From assembly GCA_963693305.1 (NCBI GenBank), contig OY855906.1, positions 23,168,789 through 23,232,788 of the forward strand: a stretch of DNA of 64,000 bases, written 5' to 3'. Source of the stretch: Meandrina meandrites. Lineage: Eukaryota; Cnidaria; Anthozoa; Scleractinia; Meandrinidae. The notes beneath the pieces were generated by a model, which saw nothing but the letters and a program-made list of their open reading frames with translations, was not told the origin of the DNA and did not search any database. How positions within the stretch are numbered: the stretch's first letter is position 1; each line of letters opens with the position of its first letter. A program made the position numbers and the translations under genes. Shown here piece by piece: positions 55,222 through 64,000 of the stretch.

Positions 55222-56167
55222 GGCAGAACCCGGGTACAATTGGATTCACAAGCTTCAAAGAGAATTGATCAAAGCGATCCAGCGTTTGAAAGGTACGTAT
55301 TTCTTTCCCGCGTATTTCGCTTCGCTTCGAGAAAGATAGCGGCAAAAAAGCAATCAGAGACGGAAATCTGGGCAGCCTTCAAAGAGAACTGGTATCAATT
55401 TGAAAGACAAACAAAATTGCCGCGGCTAAGAGATTGTTTTTCGTAGCGAATTTTAAAGCGAGGGCGAAGTCAATCAGTCTCGCACATTCGCGCGCTTTCG
55501 AACTTAGTTTTATACGTCCAGTAGAATCGACGTACGAACTCGAATTATAAGTTCCGTACGCAACTTATTCTAACTTTGATTTCTTTGAATTCCTTTCGCG
55601 CCCTTGATTGTATTTTTATACCTGCATCAAAGGAAGACGAATTCTAACAGAAAGACTGGGCTTTGCGACAGAGAAGGAACGAAAACATTTTATAGCAAGG
55701 TAAGTTATTCCTAATTAGTTGGCTGCAACTAATTCTTACTTTGATTTCACGCAATTTCGAACTGAGTTGATTGTATTTTTATGCTTGCATCAAAGATTCA
55801 CACAGTGAAGACTGAGCTTTTTGTCAGACGAGGAATAAAAGTATCTTGAAGCAAGGTAAGTTATTTTTAATTCAATCGAATAACTGAATTTATCTCTTTG
55901 CAAAAGTATATTTTTTTCTTGTCAAGGAGTGGTAGTTATTTTGCGAGTGAATCAAACCGATCGTATAATTATTACGTTTTTGTACACGTAAACAAAACAT
56001 GACCTGTGTAAAGACAACCTTAGAGAATCGAATAACTTGCGTTCTCAGTTTCAACTAAGCGATGAAATTTACTTTCTCCCTTTGTTTTTATTGAATTGGC
56101 GTTTACGTGACTACTCAGTGCAGACGGAAAACCATGACGTAAAACTAATTTATAATTTTTTCACACC

Positions 56168-56850
56168 TTATTGACAAACAAAGCATGCTTTAGTTCGCCA
56201 AAAACAACAGCCATAACCACCTATAACCACCAATAAACACCGATAATCACCAAATAACCACCAACAACCACACAAGAACACCAACAACCACCAATAAACA
56301 CCGATACCCACCAAAAAACCACCAAATGCCACCGATACCCTCCAAATAACCACCGATAACCACCAATAAGCACCGATACCCACCAACAACCATCAAAAAA
56401 CACCGATATCCACCAAATAACCACCGATAACCACAAAATAACCACCAATAACCACCAACAACCACCAATAACCACCGATAACCACACAAGACCACCGATA
56501 CCCACCAAATAACCACCGATACCCACCAATAAACACCGATACCCACCAAATAACCACCGATAACCACCAATACCTACCGATAACCACCAATACCCACCGA
56601 TAACCACCAATAACCACCAACAACCACCAATAAACACCGATATACACAAAAAAACACCAAATACCACCAATACTCACCAAATAACCACCGATAACCACCA
56701 ATAAATACCGATACCCACCAAATAACCACCGATACCCACCAGATAACCACCAAATAACCACCAATTACCACCAACAGCCACCAATAAACACCGATACCCA
56801 CCAAAAAACCACCAAGAACCACCGATAACCACCAAATTTCACCAGTCAAG
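56168..56850. repeat. ACCACCRATAACCACCAA minisatellite
   Basis: About 680 bp of short units mixing ACCACCGATAACCACCAA and AATAAACACCGATACCCACC. The forward strand is almost free of G and poor in T. The long open frames on the reverse strand (GGYRWLFGGY-like) are products of the repeat, not genes. Confidence 0.9.
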
Positions 56851-56920
56851 TATTAAAAATAATGCGCTATTTGATTTAATTCACTTTCATTAGGAGGAGG
56901 AAGGAGTCAGTAATAGAATC

Positions 56921-57730
56921 ATGTCCCTTTGGTGTCGTTATTGTCAAAGACTATTTACTCGTGCAGACAGTAGAAGCCGTCACGAGAAATATAGATGTCA
57001 AATGCGATTTGAGGTCCCCCCGAAGAAAATATTTCCCACTGAAACGTCAAATGGAAACCCAACAGGAATAGAAACAGGTGAAGCGTTTCGATTCAAGACA
57101 CCCTCTAGTATTCTGGTCGTGGGGCCCTCAGGCTGCGGCAAGTCTTGTTTTACGGAGTCGTTACTATTGGATCACTCAGACGAGTTGTTCCGTGAACCCC
57201 CCGAGACCATTCATTATTGCTACGGGGCCTGGCAAGATGGTTTCGTGGACATGAAAAGGCATGGAATACACTTTCACGAAGGGGTTCCTACGACCTCCCA
57301 ATTGCAAAAGTGGTTTCCGAACGGCGGACTTCTTGTGGTGGACGATCTCATGACAGAGGGAAGTGAAGACAAGGAGTTGCTGGATTTGTTCACCAAACAC
57401 TCTCATCATCAAAATATCACCGTCATGTTTTTGTGTCAAGACATGTTCCCACCCGGTAAATACGCCAAGACTATTTCCAGGAACGCTCACTACATCATAG
57501 CCTTCAAGAATCCTCGCGACCAAGTAGCCATGAAGAATTTACTACTGCAAGCTTTTCCCATCTACTGGCCAGACATAATGACGGTGTACCAAAAAGTGGC
57601 GAAACGACCATTCAGATACTTGGCTTTGGATCTGCATCCCGCCAGTGATGACAGGAGAAGGGTATTTAGTCACCTCTTGACGTACGAAGGATACCCACGC
57701 TGGTATCGAAGAAAGATAGAGGATGTTTGA
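56921..57730 (+). CDS. Polinton packaging-type ATPase with N-terminal zinc finger (269 aa)
   Basis: It belongs to the FtsK/HerA-like (A32-type) ATPases that Polintons and related DNA viruses use to pump DNA into capsids. A C2H2-like finger opens the protein (CRYCQRLFTRADSRSRHEKYRC, residues ~5-26 of the reading). Walker A is VVGPSGCGKS near residue 65 and Walker B LLVVDDLM near residue 143. The sensor-like ITVMFLCQDMFP and arginine-rich FRYLALDLHPASDDRRR follow. ATG 56921 lies shortly after a likely splice acceptor (56873). The frame is intact. An extra copy of its 3' end follows directly at 57773. Confidence 0.82.
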   Translation: MSLWCRYCQRLFTRADSRSRHEKYRCQMRFEVPPKKIFPTETSNGNPTGIETGEAFRFKTPSSILVVGPSGCGKSCFTESLLLDHSDELFREPPETIHYCYGAWQDGFVDMKRHGIHFHEGVPTTSQLQKWFPNGGLLVVDDLMTEGSEDKELLDLFTKHSHHQNITVMFLCQDMFPPGKYAKTISRNAHYIIAFKNPRDQVAMKNLLLQAFPIYWPDIMTVYQKVAKRPFRYLALDLHPASDDRRRVFSHLLTYEGYPRWYRRKIEDV

Positions 57731-57930
57731 ACTAATTGTATATTAAAAATCACCTCTAACGACTGCAGCTCGGTTACTTAGCTTTGGATCTGCATCCCGC
57801 TAGTGATGACAGGAGAAGGGTTTTTAGTCACCTCTTGACGTACGAAGGATACCCACGCTGGTATCAAAGAAAGAGAGAGGATGTTTGAACTAATTGTATA
57901 TTAAAAATCATCTCTAACGACTGCAGCTCA
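57615..57930. repeat. Tandem duplication of the ATPase 3' end (~157 bp)
   Basis: 57773-57930 repeats 57615-57772 (ACTTGGCTTTGGATCTGCATC region through GACTGCAGCTC) with about four base changes. The second copy is outside the coding frame. Confidence 0.8.
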
Positions 57931-57978
57931 TTTGAAGCACGCTGTCTTGGGTGAAACGTTGACGTGAAGAAAAAGACC

Positions 57979-58539
57979 ATGAGTGACCGCTCACCAGATA
58001 TCTTTGACACCGAGGAGGAAGGTGGAAGCCATGAAGAAGATGTAGCGGAGGAGCTCGAAGAGGAGCCTGAAGAGGAGGAGGAGAATAGTAGCAGCTCCGA
58101 AGAGGAAGGAGAAACGGACGATGATGAACCAGACTTTGATCCGTGGGATCCGTTACGTAAACAAGTGGGGGAAGATCTCAAAGAATCGTACATGGAGGAA
58201 GTCAAACGGTTCCTCGATAAGGGTAAAACCCAAGACTATGCCGAGAAGGCCGCTTTTAATGCCCTATTACCTCTTAGTAGAAGAAGGCTACGGAGGACCT
58301 ATTTACAGCGGTTAAAATGGACCCACCGTATCAAACGCGATGCACTCCATCGTAAAGTCATGAAAACTCTTCAGCGCTTTATTGACGAAGAGGAGATGGA
58401 CTTTGACGAAGCAGCCGAGTTGGCAGTGGCAAAATGGAAATTCCTGTTAAACCGAGTAATGAGAAAGCAATTACTCCCTAACGAGTCGGATGATGACGAC
58501 GACGAAGAAGAAGAAGAAATGGAAGCAGCCTCAGTGTGA
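57979..58539 (+). CDS. Acidic Polinton protein of unknown function
   Basis: ATG 57979 was chosen; the upstream GTG at 57964 is not a likely start. The first ~60 residues are extremely acidic (EELEEEPEEEEENSSSSEE). A helical middle (SYMEEVKRFLDKGKTQDYAE, LSRRRLRRTYLQRLKW, HRKVMKTLQRFIDEEEMD) is basic and helix-prone. The C-terminus is again acidic (SDDDDDEEEEEME). I recognise the pattern from coral Polinton-type gene clusters but know no function. It follows the ATPase on the same strand and has an intact frame. The charge pattern could suit a chaperone-like or DNA-mimic role, which is speculation. Confidence 0.6.
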   Translation: MSDRSPDIFDTEEEGGSHEEDVAEELEEEPEEEEENSSSSEEEGETDDDEPDFDPWDPLRKQVGEDLKESYMEEVKRFLDKGKTQDYAEKAAFNALLPLSRRRLRRTYLQRLKWTHRIKRDALHRKVMKTLQRFIDEEEMDFDEAAELAVAKWKFLLNRVMRKQLLPNESDDDDDEEEEEMEAASV

Positions 58540-58586
58540 TGCCCTCAATTAAACAATAACACTGACTCTTTTAAAACATTATTTCT

Positions 58587-59072
58587 ATGACGCCACACAA
58601 GATGAATTACTCCAATCAATCACCAGAGGGTGACCAGAAGGCTGTGAACAAGAGCGCCTATCATAAGAGATATTACACAGAGAACAGAGAGCGAATCCTG
58701 GCCCGGCAAAAATGATGGCGTACAGAAAATGCCGAAATCATCAAAGCCCGTCTTAAAGCAAAGCACGAACAAATCAAATGGACCCAGAGAGCATATCGTC
58801 AAAAGAACAAGGAGTGCGTCAACAGTTACCGACGAAAATATTATAAAAACAACAGGGAACGGATGAATGCATATTGGAGACGCTATTACGCAATGAACAA
58901 GGAACGGATTAATCAAAGACTTTGCATTAAAAAGAAAGAAGCAGAAACAGGACAGAATGTCACCACACTCTGTGGGTTATCAGCAGATGGGACCTGGGAC
59001 CAAGAGTCCGAGAAAGTGCAAGGGAACACAAACCCAGTTCCCAGTGATCATTCTATTAAACTATCAACGTAA
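58587..59072 (+). pseudogene. Basic YYxxNRER-repeat protein, stop codon inside
   Basis: From ATG 58587 the reading shows repeated basic units of about 20 residues: YHKRYYTENRERILARQ, AYRQKNKECVNSYRRKYY, NNRERMNAYWRRYYAMNKER. Such units form basic helices likely to bind nucleic acid. A TGA at 58713-58715 interrupts the first repeats, so the copy is damaged. The C-terminal ~45 residues are not repetitive. It follows the acidic protein on the same strand. Confidence 0.55.
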
Positions 59073-59134
59073 TTGTTATTCTGTCAATAGGTTGCGTCGC
59101 ATGGTTGGCTCACTGTGTTGCTCGCGTTTTGCTT

Positions 59135-59300
59135 TGGTTTAATAATTGTTTCTAGTTGGTAATGTGCACTTTACTCAAGAAAAATGTTAATGAGTTTCAT
59201 ACGCATTGATAAATAAATGTCATGGATAATTGAACCTACCCCTACGGCTACTATCGTTTGGATCCGGAAGATGAAGAGATTTTAGAAATCCTGCGCGACC
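59135..59300. repeat. Misplaced inner TIR segment with polymerase tail copy
   Basis: 59135-59228 is an inverted match to 53165-53255 (just inside the left TIR). 59238-59300 repeats the polymerase C-terminal codons found at 59820-59886 (YPYGYYRLDPEDEE). The right end therefore contains the polymerase tail twice. Confidence 0.65.
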
Positions 59301-59325
59301 AGTACAGGTCAATATCAATATCTTT

Positions 59326-59889
59326 GTGGCCTGTTTAACCACCTGTTGGGCACGGCTCAGACTCTACCAGGCACTCGACCTCCTCCAAGAACGGGTGCTG
59401 TACTTCGACACCGACAGCATTGTGTTTCGCAGTTTGCCCGATCAACCCGATCCGAGTTTAGGTGACTACCTGGGTGACTTTAAAGACGAGATCGGCCAGG
59501 GTGATTACATCATCGAGTTTGCCTCAGGGGGACCGAAGAATTACGGTTATCAGACAAACGAGGGCAAACAGGAATGTAAGGTGCGTAGGATTTCCCTTTA
59601 TAGCGAAGGGTCCAAGCAACTCAATTACGACGTGCTACGCCAGAATGTCTTGGACGACATCCAACAACCGCTAGAGTCTGGAATGCGTCAAACTGATGTG
59701 ACGAAAACCTACCACATCGTATGCAACGCCAAGCAATACGCCCTCGACACTGTCACGCAGGTCAAGAAGTACCAGCTGGTGTACAACAAGCGTGTGATCG
59801 ACCCTGCCTCCTTCTTCACCTACCCCTACGGCTACTATCGTTTGGATCCTGAAGATGAAGAGATGCTAGAAATCCTATGCGACTTATAG
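59326..59889 (+). pseudogene. Polinton DNA polymerase B, C-terminal fragment
   Basis: It is part of the protein-primed family B DNA polymerase of Polintons. The reading begins inside motif B/C: RLRLYQALDLLQERVLYFDT continues into DSIVF, giving the catalytic YxDTDS box. A thumb region follows (LGDYLGDFKDEIGQGDYI, FASGGPKNYGYQT) and the end YPYGYYRLDPEDEEMLEIL. The exonuclease, terminal-protein region and most of the palm are missing. No true start codon exists. Its last ~30 codons lie within the right TIR. Confidence 0.8.
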
Positions 59890-60243
59890 TCCCCTAACAA
59901 AACACACATCAACACACAGACTTTGCTCCCTCGTGATCTTCACCAACATGGTCATTTTTCTGTAAGTCGGGCGCCGGTCACCAGGACCCGAGGCAAAAAC
60001 GTCCCGCATTGTAAGCATTTTAGGAAAAAAATAAATATTTTGGACACTATTTCCGGTTTGTTGTTTTCACTTCCGTTTCCCCTGTCGTCAGTAATACTCT
60101 TCAATATCTTATTTTAGACCTTAAAGCAATGATTTGAAAACACCTGATAGAAGTAGGTAGCCTCCATTCCCCTATCGTGTGACACGAAAGCATCCTAACA
60201 TGAAAGCGAGGTTTAAGGCCCCATGTGGGCGCATAAGACTACT
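59797..60243. repeat. Polinton right terminal inverted repeat
   Basis: It pairs with 52694-53130 and is followed by CTCTCA (60244-60249). Confidence 0.8.
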
Positions 60244-60773
60244 CTCTCAGTACCATTTTTACAAGCTGTTATGCAAAATATCAATTTAGCCCCAAAGATA
60301 AACAAATTTTGCCCATAAAGAGACATGTTTACACAGTATCATGTCAGTGATGTAAAATAATACCTGCTGTCCAAGGGAACTTTTTAAGCCTGTCATCAGC
60401 TACTTTTGCATCAAGCTTTCCACTGGCAATTAACTCTTTGAGTAGGCTACCGACCACATTCCGTGGGATATTGTGCATAACATCAAACACAGAATCTTTT
60501 AAAACATCAAAACCATAAAGTTTATTGAGTCTATGCAAAATGCCAAGACCAGTATATCCAGATTCTCTGCTTAGTTGTTGGCAGACGGTAGGACGACATT
60601 CTTCAGCAATTTCATTCATCAACTGAACCTCTTCCAAAATTTTCCACTCAGGCCATAGAAAACGTGCATGATATCGGTTTTCTCCATAGTAGTATGTAGT
60701 ACTCTGTCCAATGGGATCTATACTTCCTACAATATAATATAGAAGTTGATAAAAATACTTTATTGTAATATTA

Positions 60774-61496
60774 CAGTGGAACCCCGTTAATACGGACACC
60801 AAGGGGACAGGCCAAATTGTCCGTATTAATGGGGTGTCTGTATTAAGCGGGGTCTCAAAAAAAAGTCACGGATACATGTTTTCTCGACACAAAGACGAAG
60901 GCAAACCTTTTTACGGCAACAAAACGTTGTTTAATTGTACTGTAACTGTAACAAATGCAAACTGTGAACTCTCTGACTAAAATTAATGGTTTTTACAAAA
61001 ACCTTACGATCTAGTCATACACTCGAACTAAACTTGAATAAACTCAACAGCGGAATTATTTGACCGACCCATTTGAAAAATTCGGTAACTTTACTTTGCA
61101 CAGAACCTTTTAGCTTGTGACACAAGCAGCGATACCTGCAGCAAAAAGGGTCAAACATCGAAGTCACGCTATTAAGCTTCTCTTTGTAATAAAATGGTTT
61201 TAACTCTTCGAATTCTGTCATTATTTGACCAGGGTCCAATGTCTTGAGTTAGAAAATAATCGTGACAATTAAAATTCACATTGCACAGATAAATAGTGTC
61301 TGTAAAATGGGGTTGACATGTATAAGAGTTTGTCACTCAAGACACGGAAAAGTGTCCGTTGTCCGTATTAACGGGTGTCCGTATTAAGCGGGTTAATTTA
61401 AGAGAAAATGTATGAGGTTTTCGTCGGGACCAACGAAACTGTCCGTAATACCGGGTGTCCGTATTAAGCGGGTGTCCGTAGAGTGGGGTTCCACTG
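60774..61496. mobile_element. Tigger/pogo-like MITE with TA duplication
   Basis: The ends CAGTGGAACCCCGTTAATAC and its inverted partner GGGGTTCCACTG lie between TA dinucleotides (60772-60773 and 61497-61498). Internal repeats of GTCCGTATTAAGCGGG occur at both sides. It has no transposase. It lies in an intron of the minus-strand pseudogene. Confidence 0.75.
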
Positions 61497-61921
61497 TACT
61501 ACATGTAGTGTATTAGCCTTTCTCCTTCACTAATTTAGCAGCACCACACTTTATCACCAATGACATATGGTACATGTATGGTATCATGTAATGAAAGACT
61601 GATTATCATTAACAAGAGATTCAGTCATTATCTTGGCAGCCAGCATCAGTTACCAAGGAAATGATAAAACTGTGGATTGGTAACATCTATAAGGATGCAC
61701 AAACATCCTTAACAGTTCTTCCTTCTTTAGCAATTAATTGGCAACAAACTATTTTGCTATACTGATTACTTAGATCAATGGAAGAATGAGATCACTGGGT
61801 CAGTTTCCAGGTTTACACATATTGATGTATTGGGCAACAAAAGTAATTTTTTTTTCTTACATCCTTTCCTATTATGAAGGTGTACATGTAACCTGACATC
61901 CAAAATTTTGTAACAACTCAC
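61497..61921. other. Intron of the minus-strand pseudogene
   Basis: Nothing recognised beyond intron-like AT-rich DNA. Confidence 0.35.
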
Positions 61922-62881
61922 CTTTCAGTTTGTCCCTTTGGCAAGGATATATCCCTCCATTGATAAACTTTCCAGTTTCACTCTGGGCTGGGTAATCAGC
62001 AGTCCATAACAAGATTAAAACTCTGACTATAAAATTTCCAAGATGGAGTCCAAGGCCAGGGAAATCACCAATATAATCAACTTCGTAACCTAAATTTGCC
62101 AAAACAAATTAAACACCTTTGACCATGCAATTCAGGAAAACTTGGCTGCCTCTGATCAGTCACTTACACTAACAGTGGCTGGAAGTACCGGTATAACGGT
62201 TACCACATTATGTAAATTGTTAACAAAAAAGGTTTTCGTTTCCATACAACCTTAAATTTAGCAGTTCAGTTGGGTTGCTCTTTACTCCAGGTAAGGAGAG
62301 TTTCATAATCCCAATTAATTGTAAAATCATTGAGATAAACAAGTGCTTTTTCTGCTTCATGGCAGTCCTGAAACAATAAACCACTTTTGAGTGGAGCAAT
62401 GATAACCTGCTAACTGTAAAGTTGTATGGGAACAAGAAATAGAAAGAAGTGAATCTGACCTTTTTTTGTTAAAGGGTGGTTACCCCGGTATGCACCAGCC
62501 CTTCAGTTATAGTATTAAAAGGAATCATCTTACCATTAATGAAAATCTCTTCCACTTCAGAGATGAGGGGATGGAGAAAGGGATCTAACGCACAGGGTCG
62601 TTTTTTTTGGGAGCAGGTAATTTGGGACAAATCCCACAACGTAAACTTCTCCTGTGGAACTCCTTTCCTCCTTGTACATGTTTCCAATGCTGACAGCTAT
62701 TGCACCTTTCAAAATACAAATACAAAAAATTACCATTTGACACACATGTCAAGTACTAATCAGTCATTAATTAATGTAAACATTACACCAGGTGTTCCTT
62801 TATCTTGATAAGTGTTATACAGTAGAACCCTCCTAACCCTAACTTTTCAAGGAAATGAATCTTAGTTTAAGAAAGTAAATG

Positions 62882-63196
62882 GGCTTACAGTACTTTGCGA
62901 AACGAAACGAAACGAAATGGTACTTTGCAAAATGGTACTTTGCGAAACGGTACTTTGCGAAACGGTACTATATTGAATGAGGCAAATAAACATTGATTGC
63001 AAAACAGGTATAAGTCTACCCAGGTTTGCGTGACGGATAAATGTGATGCCTGACAGGAAATGAAGAGTCTTTTCTAACACAGATCTCTCAAACAGACACC
63101 TGGAAAACGAAACGCAGATCACTCGAAAATGCTCGCAAAGTACCATTTCGCAAAGTACCGTTTCGTTTCGTTTCGTTTCGCAAAGTACCGTAAGCC
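62882..63196. mobile_element. 315 bp MITE with 9 bp target duplication
   Basis: The inverted ends GGCTTACAGTACTTTGCG and CGCAAAGTACCGTAAGCC are flanked by AAGTAAATG at 62873-62881 and 63197-63205. The ends consist of repeated GAAACG and TACTTTGC words. A 9 bp duplication would fit a MULE-like origin. It lies in an intron of the pseudogene. Confidence 0.75.
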
Positions 63197-64000
63197 AAGT
63201 AAATGCACCAAAGAGTGGCATAAGTGATAGTGGCAGGCTAGCAATGCATTATGGAGTAGTAAAGAGTTATCAAAACATTTGTGAGTTTGCTGAAGAAAAA
63301 TTAAAAGTACATTATAGGTTGAGAAAAGGTTTACATTTAAGTTAGCACTAGAAGAGTTGACGGCAAAATAAATAATTAAACAAAGTAGCACTTTTACAAT
63401 TAATTTGTTCCTTCCTACACTTGTCATGATGTGCACGTTGGCTAAATATTGGTTAACATGCCGGTAAACTGTGGGCCAAAGCCACAGATTTATATTTTTT
63501 TAAGAGCTGTTTTTAATTTTACCCAACTAAACATCAAACATTTACAGGGAGATTGGTTTTTAAACTTTCAGGAACAATCATGTTGTCTGTTTCACTTACC
63601 ACAACTGTGCCTCCCAGGAGAACCAAATGGCTTCCAGCCATCCCAATGACCAATCAGGGCAATGTTCCTCGGCTCACCACTCACAAAAACTGGCCTAACA
63701 ACCTGCCTTTCTCCGCATTCTTCACACTGTATCAAGTGATCCTGATCACTACATTTAGGAGATGCCCTAATTTGGGCAGCACCAACAATACTTCCACATA
63801 AATGACATTTGTGTGGCAACATCCACTTGGAATCTGGATCCCAGAACCATGCTAGTTCATTGAAATGGTAACCATCCCACAGTTCTTTCAGCACATCATT
63901 AGGTCCTTCACCACCAATCCAGGCTTCTTTGTTGATCCAGTGGGCTAACATTTTTTCACACATTGAAAAATCTGAAAACCATGTTCGAATTTTGTCAGAA

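Larger units (their letters stand above)
52694..60243. mobile_element. Polinton (Maverick), internally deleted
   Basis: The ends AGTAGTCTTATGCGCCCAC and its inverse are flanked by the 6 bp duplication CTCTCA (52688-52693 and 60244-60249). A 6 bp duplication and an AG terminus are Polinton hallmarks. The terminal inverted repeats are about 440 bp and include the last codons of the DNA polymerase gene. Inside remain a packaging ATPase, an acidic protein, a basic repeat protein and the polymerase C-terminus. Integrase, protease, capsid proteins and most of the polymerase are absent. 53261-53630 and 55446-56167 show no gene. Confidence 0.85.
51960..64000 (-). pseudogene. Large transposase-like gene (TNP2/CACTA style), decayed, exons scattered
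   Basis: Minus-strand exons are at >64000-63600, 62705-62534, 62089-61922, 60726-60364 and 52473-51960. All have AG/GT borders and all joins are in phase. Readings include CEKMLAHWINKEAWIGGEGP and a zinc pair (CHLCGS, CEECGE). Further on come RNIALIGHWDGWKPFG, VRVLILLWTADYPAQSE with GKFINGGIYPC, ENRYHARFLWPEWKILEE, FCYPTSELILAGLL with YHIWQLTARM, and SCRVTVHNLMHI. The last block resembles DUF4218-type regions of TNP2 (CACTA) transposases, from general knowledge. Damage: an A8 run near 62612 shifts the frame after YLLPKK, and a TGA at 52153-52151 stops exon 5 early although it reads on to a donor. Introns contain a Polinton, a Tigger-like MITE and a 9 bp-TSD MITE. The gene continues beyond the window. 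Confidence 0.5.

Noticed and set aside
55240..55446. 68-aa frame after the Polinton TATA box
   Set aside because: It has no ATG (starts at TTG) and a donor site lies inside it, so it is more likely a leader exon than a protein.
56168..56850. Long reverse-strand frames rich in Trp, Gly, Val and Tyr
   Set aside because: They are translations of a minisatellite in several overlapping frames. No start context or domain supports them.
52694..60243. A replication-competent virus-like element
   Set aside because: Integrase, protease, capsid genes and most of the polymerase are missing, and one ORF has a stop codon.
62862..63436. Overlapping reverse frames with repeated SQSTVSQST and ETKRNET
   Set aside because: They are translations of a MITE tip and its flank.
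1..64000. tRNA or rRNA genes
   Set aside because: No cloverleaf with A and B boxes and no rRNA-like conserved stretch was noticed by eye. A dedicated scan could still find one.

Overview
The window looks like a repeat-saturated stretch of an animal nuclear genome, most likely an anthozoan cnidarian and probably a stony coral. The reasons are spliced genes with GT-AG introns, AT-rich non-coding DNA, and a mix of DIRS, Gypsy, CR1, Polinton, Harbinger, hAT-like, Tigger-like and TTAA-type elements beside P2X7-domain, THAP, BEN-like and RecQ-like fragments that are common in coral assemblies. The taxon is inferred; nothing in the window names a species.

Region by region. 1.4-6.7 kb holds a decayed THAP-domain gene (+), two short MITEs, and a two-exon P2X7 zinc-domain gene (-) that sits head to head with a BEN-like gene (+). 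That BEN-like gene runs from about 6.0 to 25.8 kb. One intron carries a 675 bp palindromic TTAA element and a 7.2 kb TTAA element, which itself holds a hAT-like MITE and a structurally complete DIRS retrotransposon (9007-13752). One coding exon is split by a 10.6 kb hAT-like element (14818-25413) with long inverted ends. That element holds a Gypsy (16825-22443), which is itself broken by a 5'-truncated LINE (19359-20588). Target duplications fix the order of most of these insertions.

26-31 kb contains a palindrome-rich field, a decayed Frizzled-CRD membrane protein gene, a RecQ-like helicase remnant, and four phase-consistent exons of an unrecognised gene. 31522-37701 is the most interesting object: a 6.2 kb transposon with inverted ends GTGACCTCTCACGCG, arrays of CCGTTCGAACGG-like palindromes just inside both ends, an apparently intact five-exon gene for a coiled-coil plus BEN-domain protein with its own TATA box, and a transposase-like remnant on the other strand. 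A 1.76 kb deletion derivative of the same family lies at 49327-51088.

38-40 kb has Harbinger parts (a Myb/SANT-like protein and the transposase C-terminus). 42-64 kb holds scattered, decayed minus-strand exons of a large transposase-like gene. Its introns were later filled by a CR1 LINE (44001-48646), the small BEN-family copy, an internally deleted Polinton (52694-60243), a Tigger-like MITE and a MITE with 9 bp target duplications. The Polinton keeps a packaging-type ATPase fused to a zinc finger, an acidic protein, a basic repeat protein with a stop codon, and the C-terminus of its DNA polymerase.

The likely working genes are few: the P2X7-domain gene, the DIRS open reading frames, the BEN protein of the 31-37 kb element and the Polinton ATPase and acidic protein. 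Almost everything else is broken or non-autonomous. All product calls come from motif reading, without database searches.
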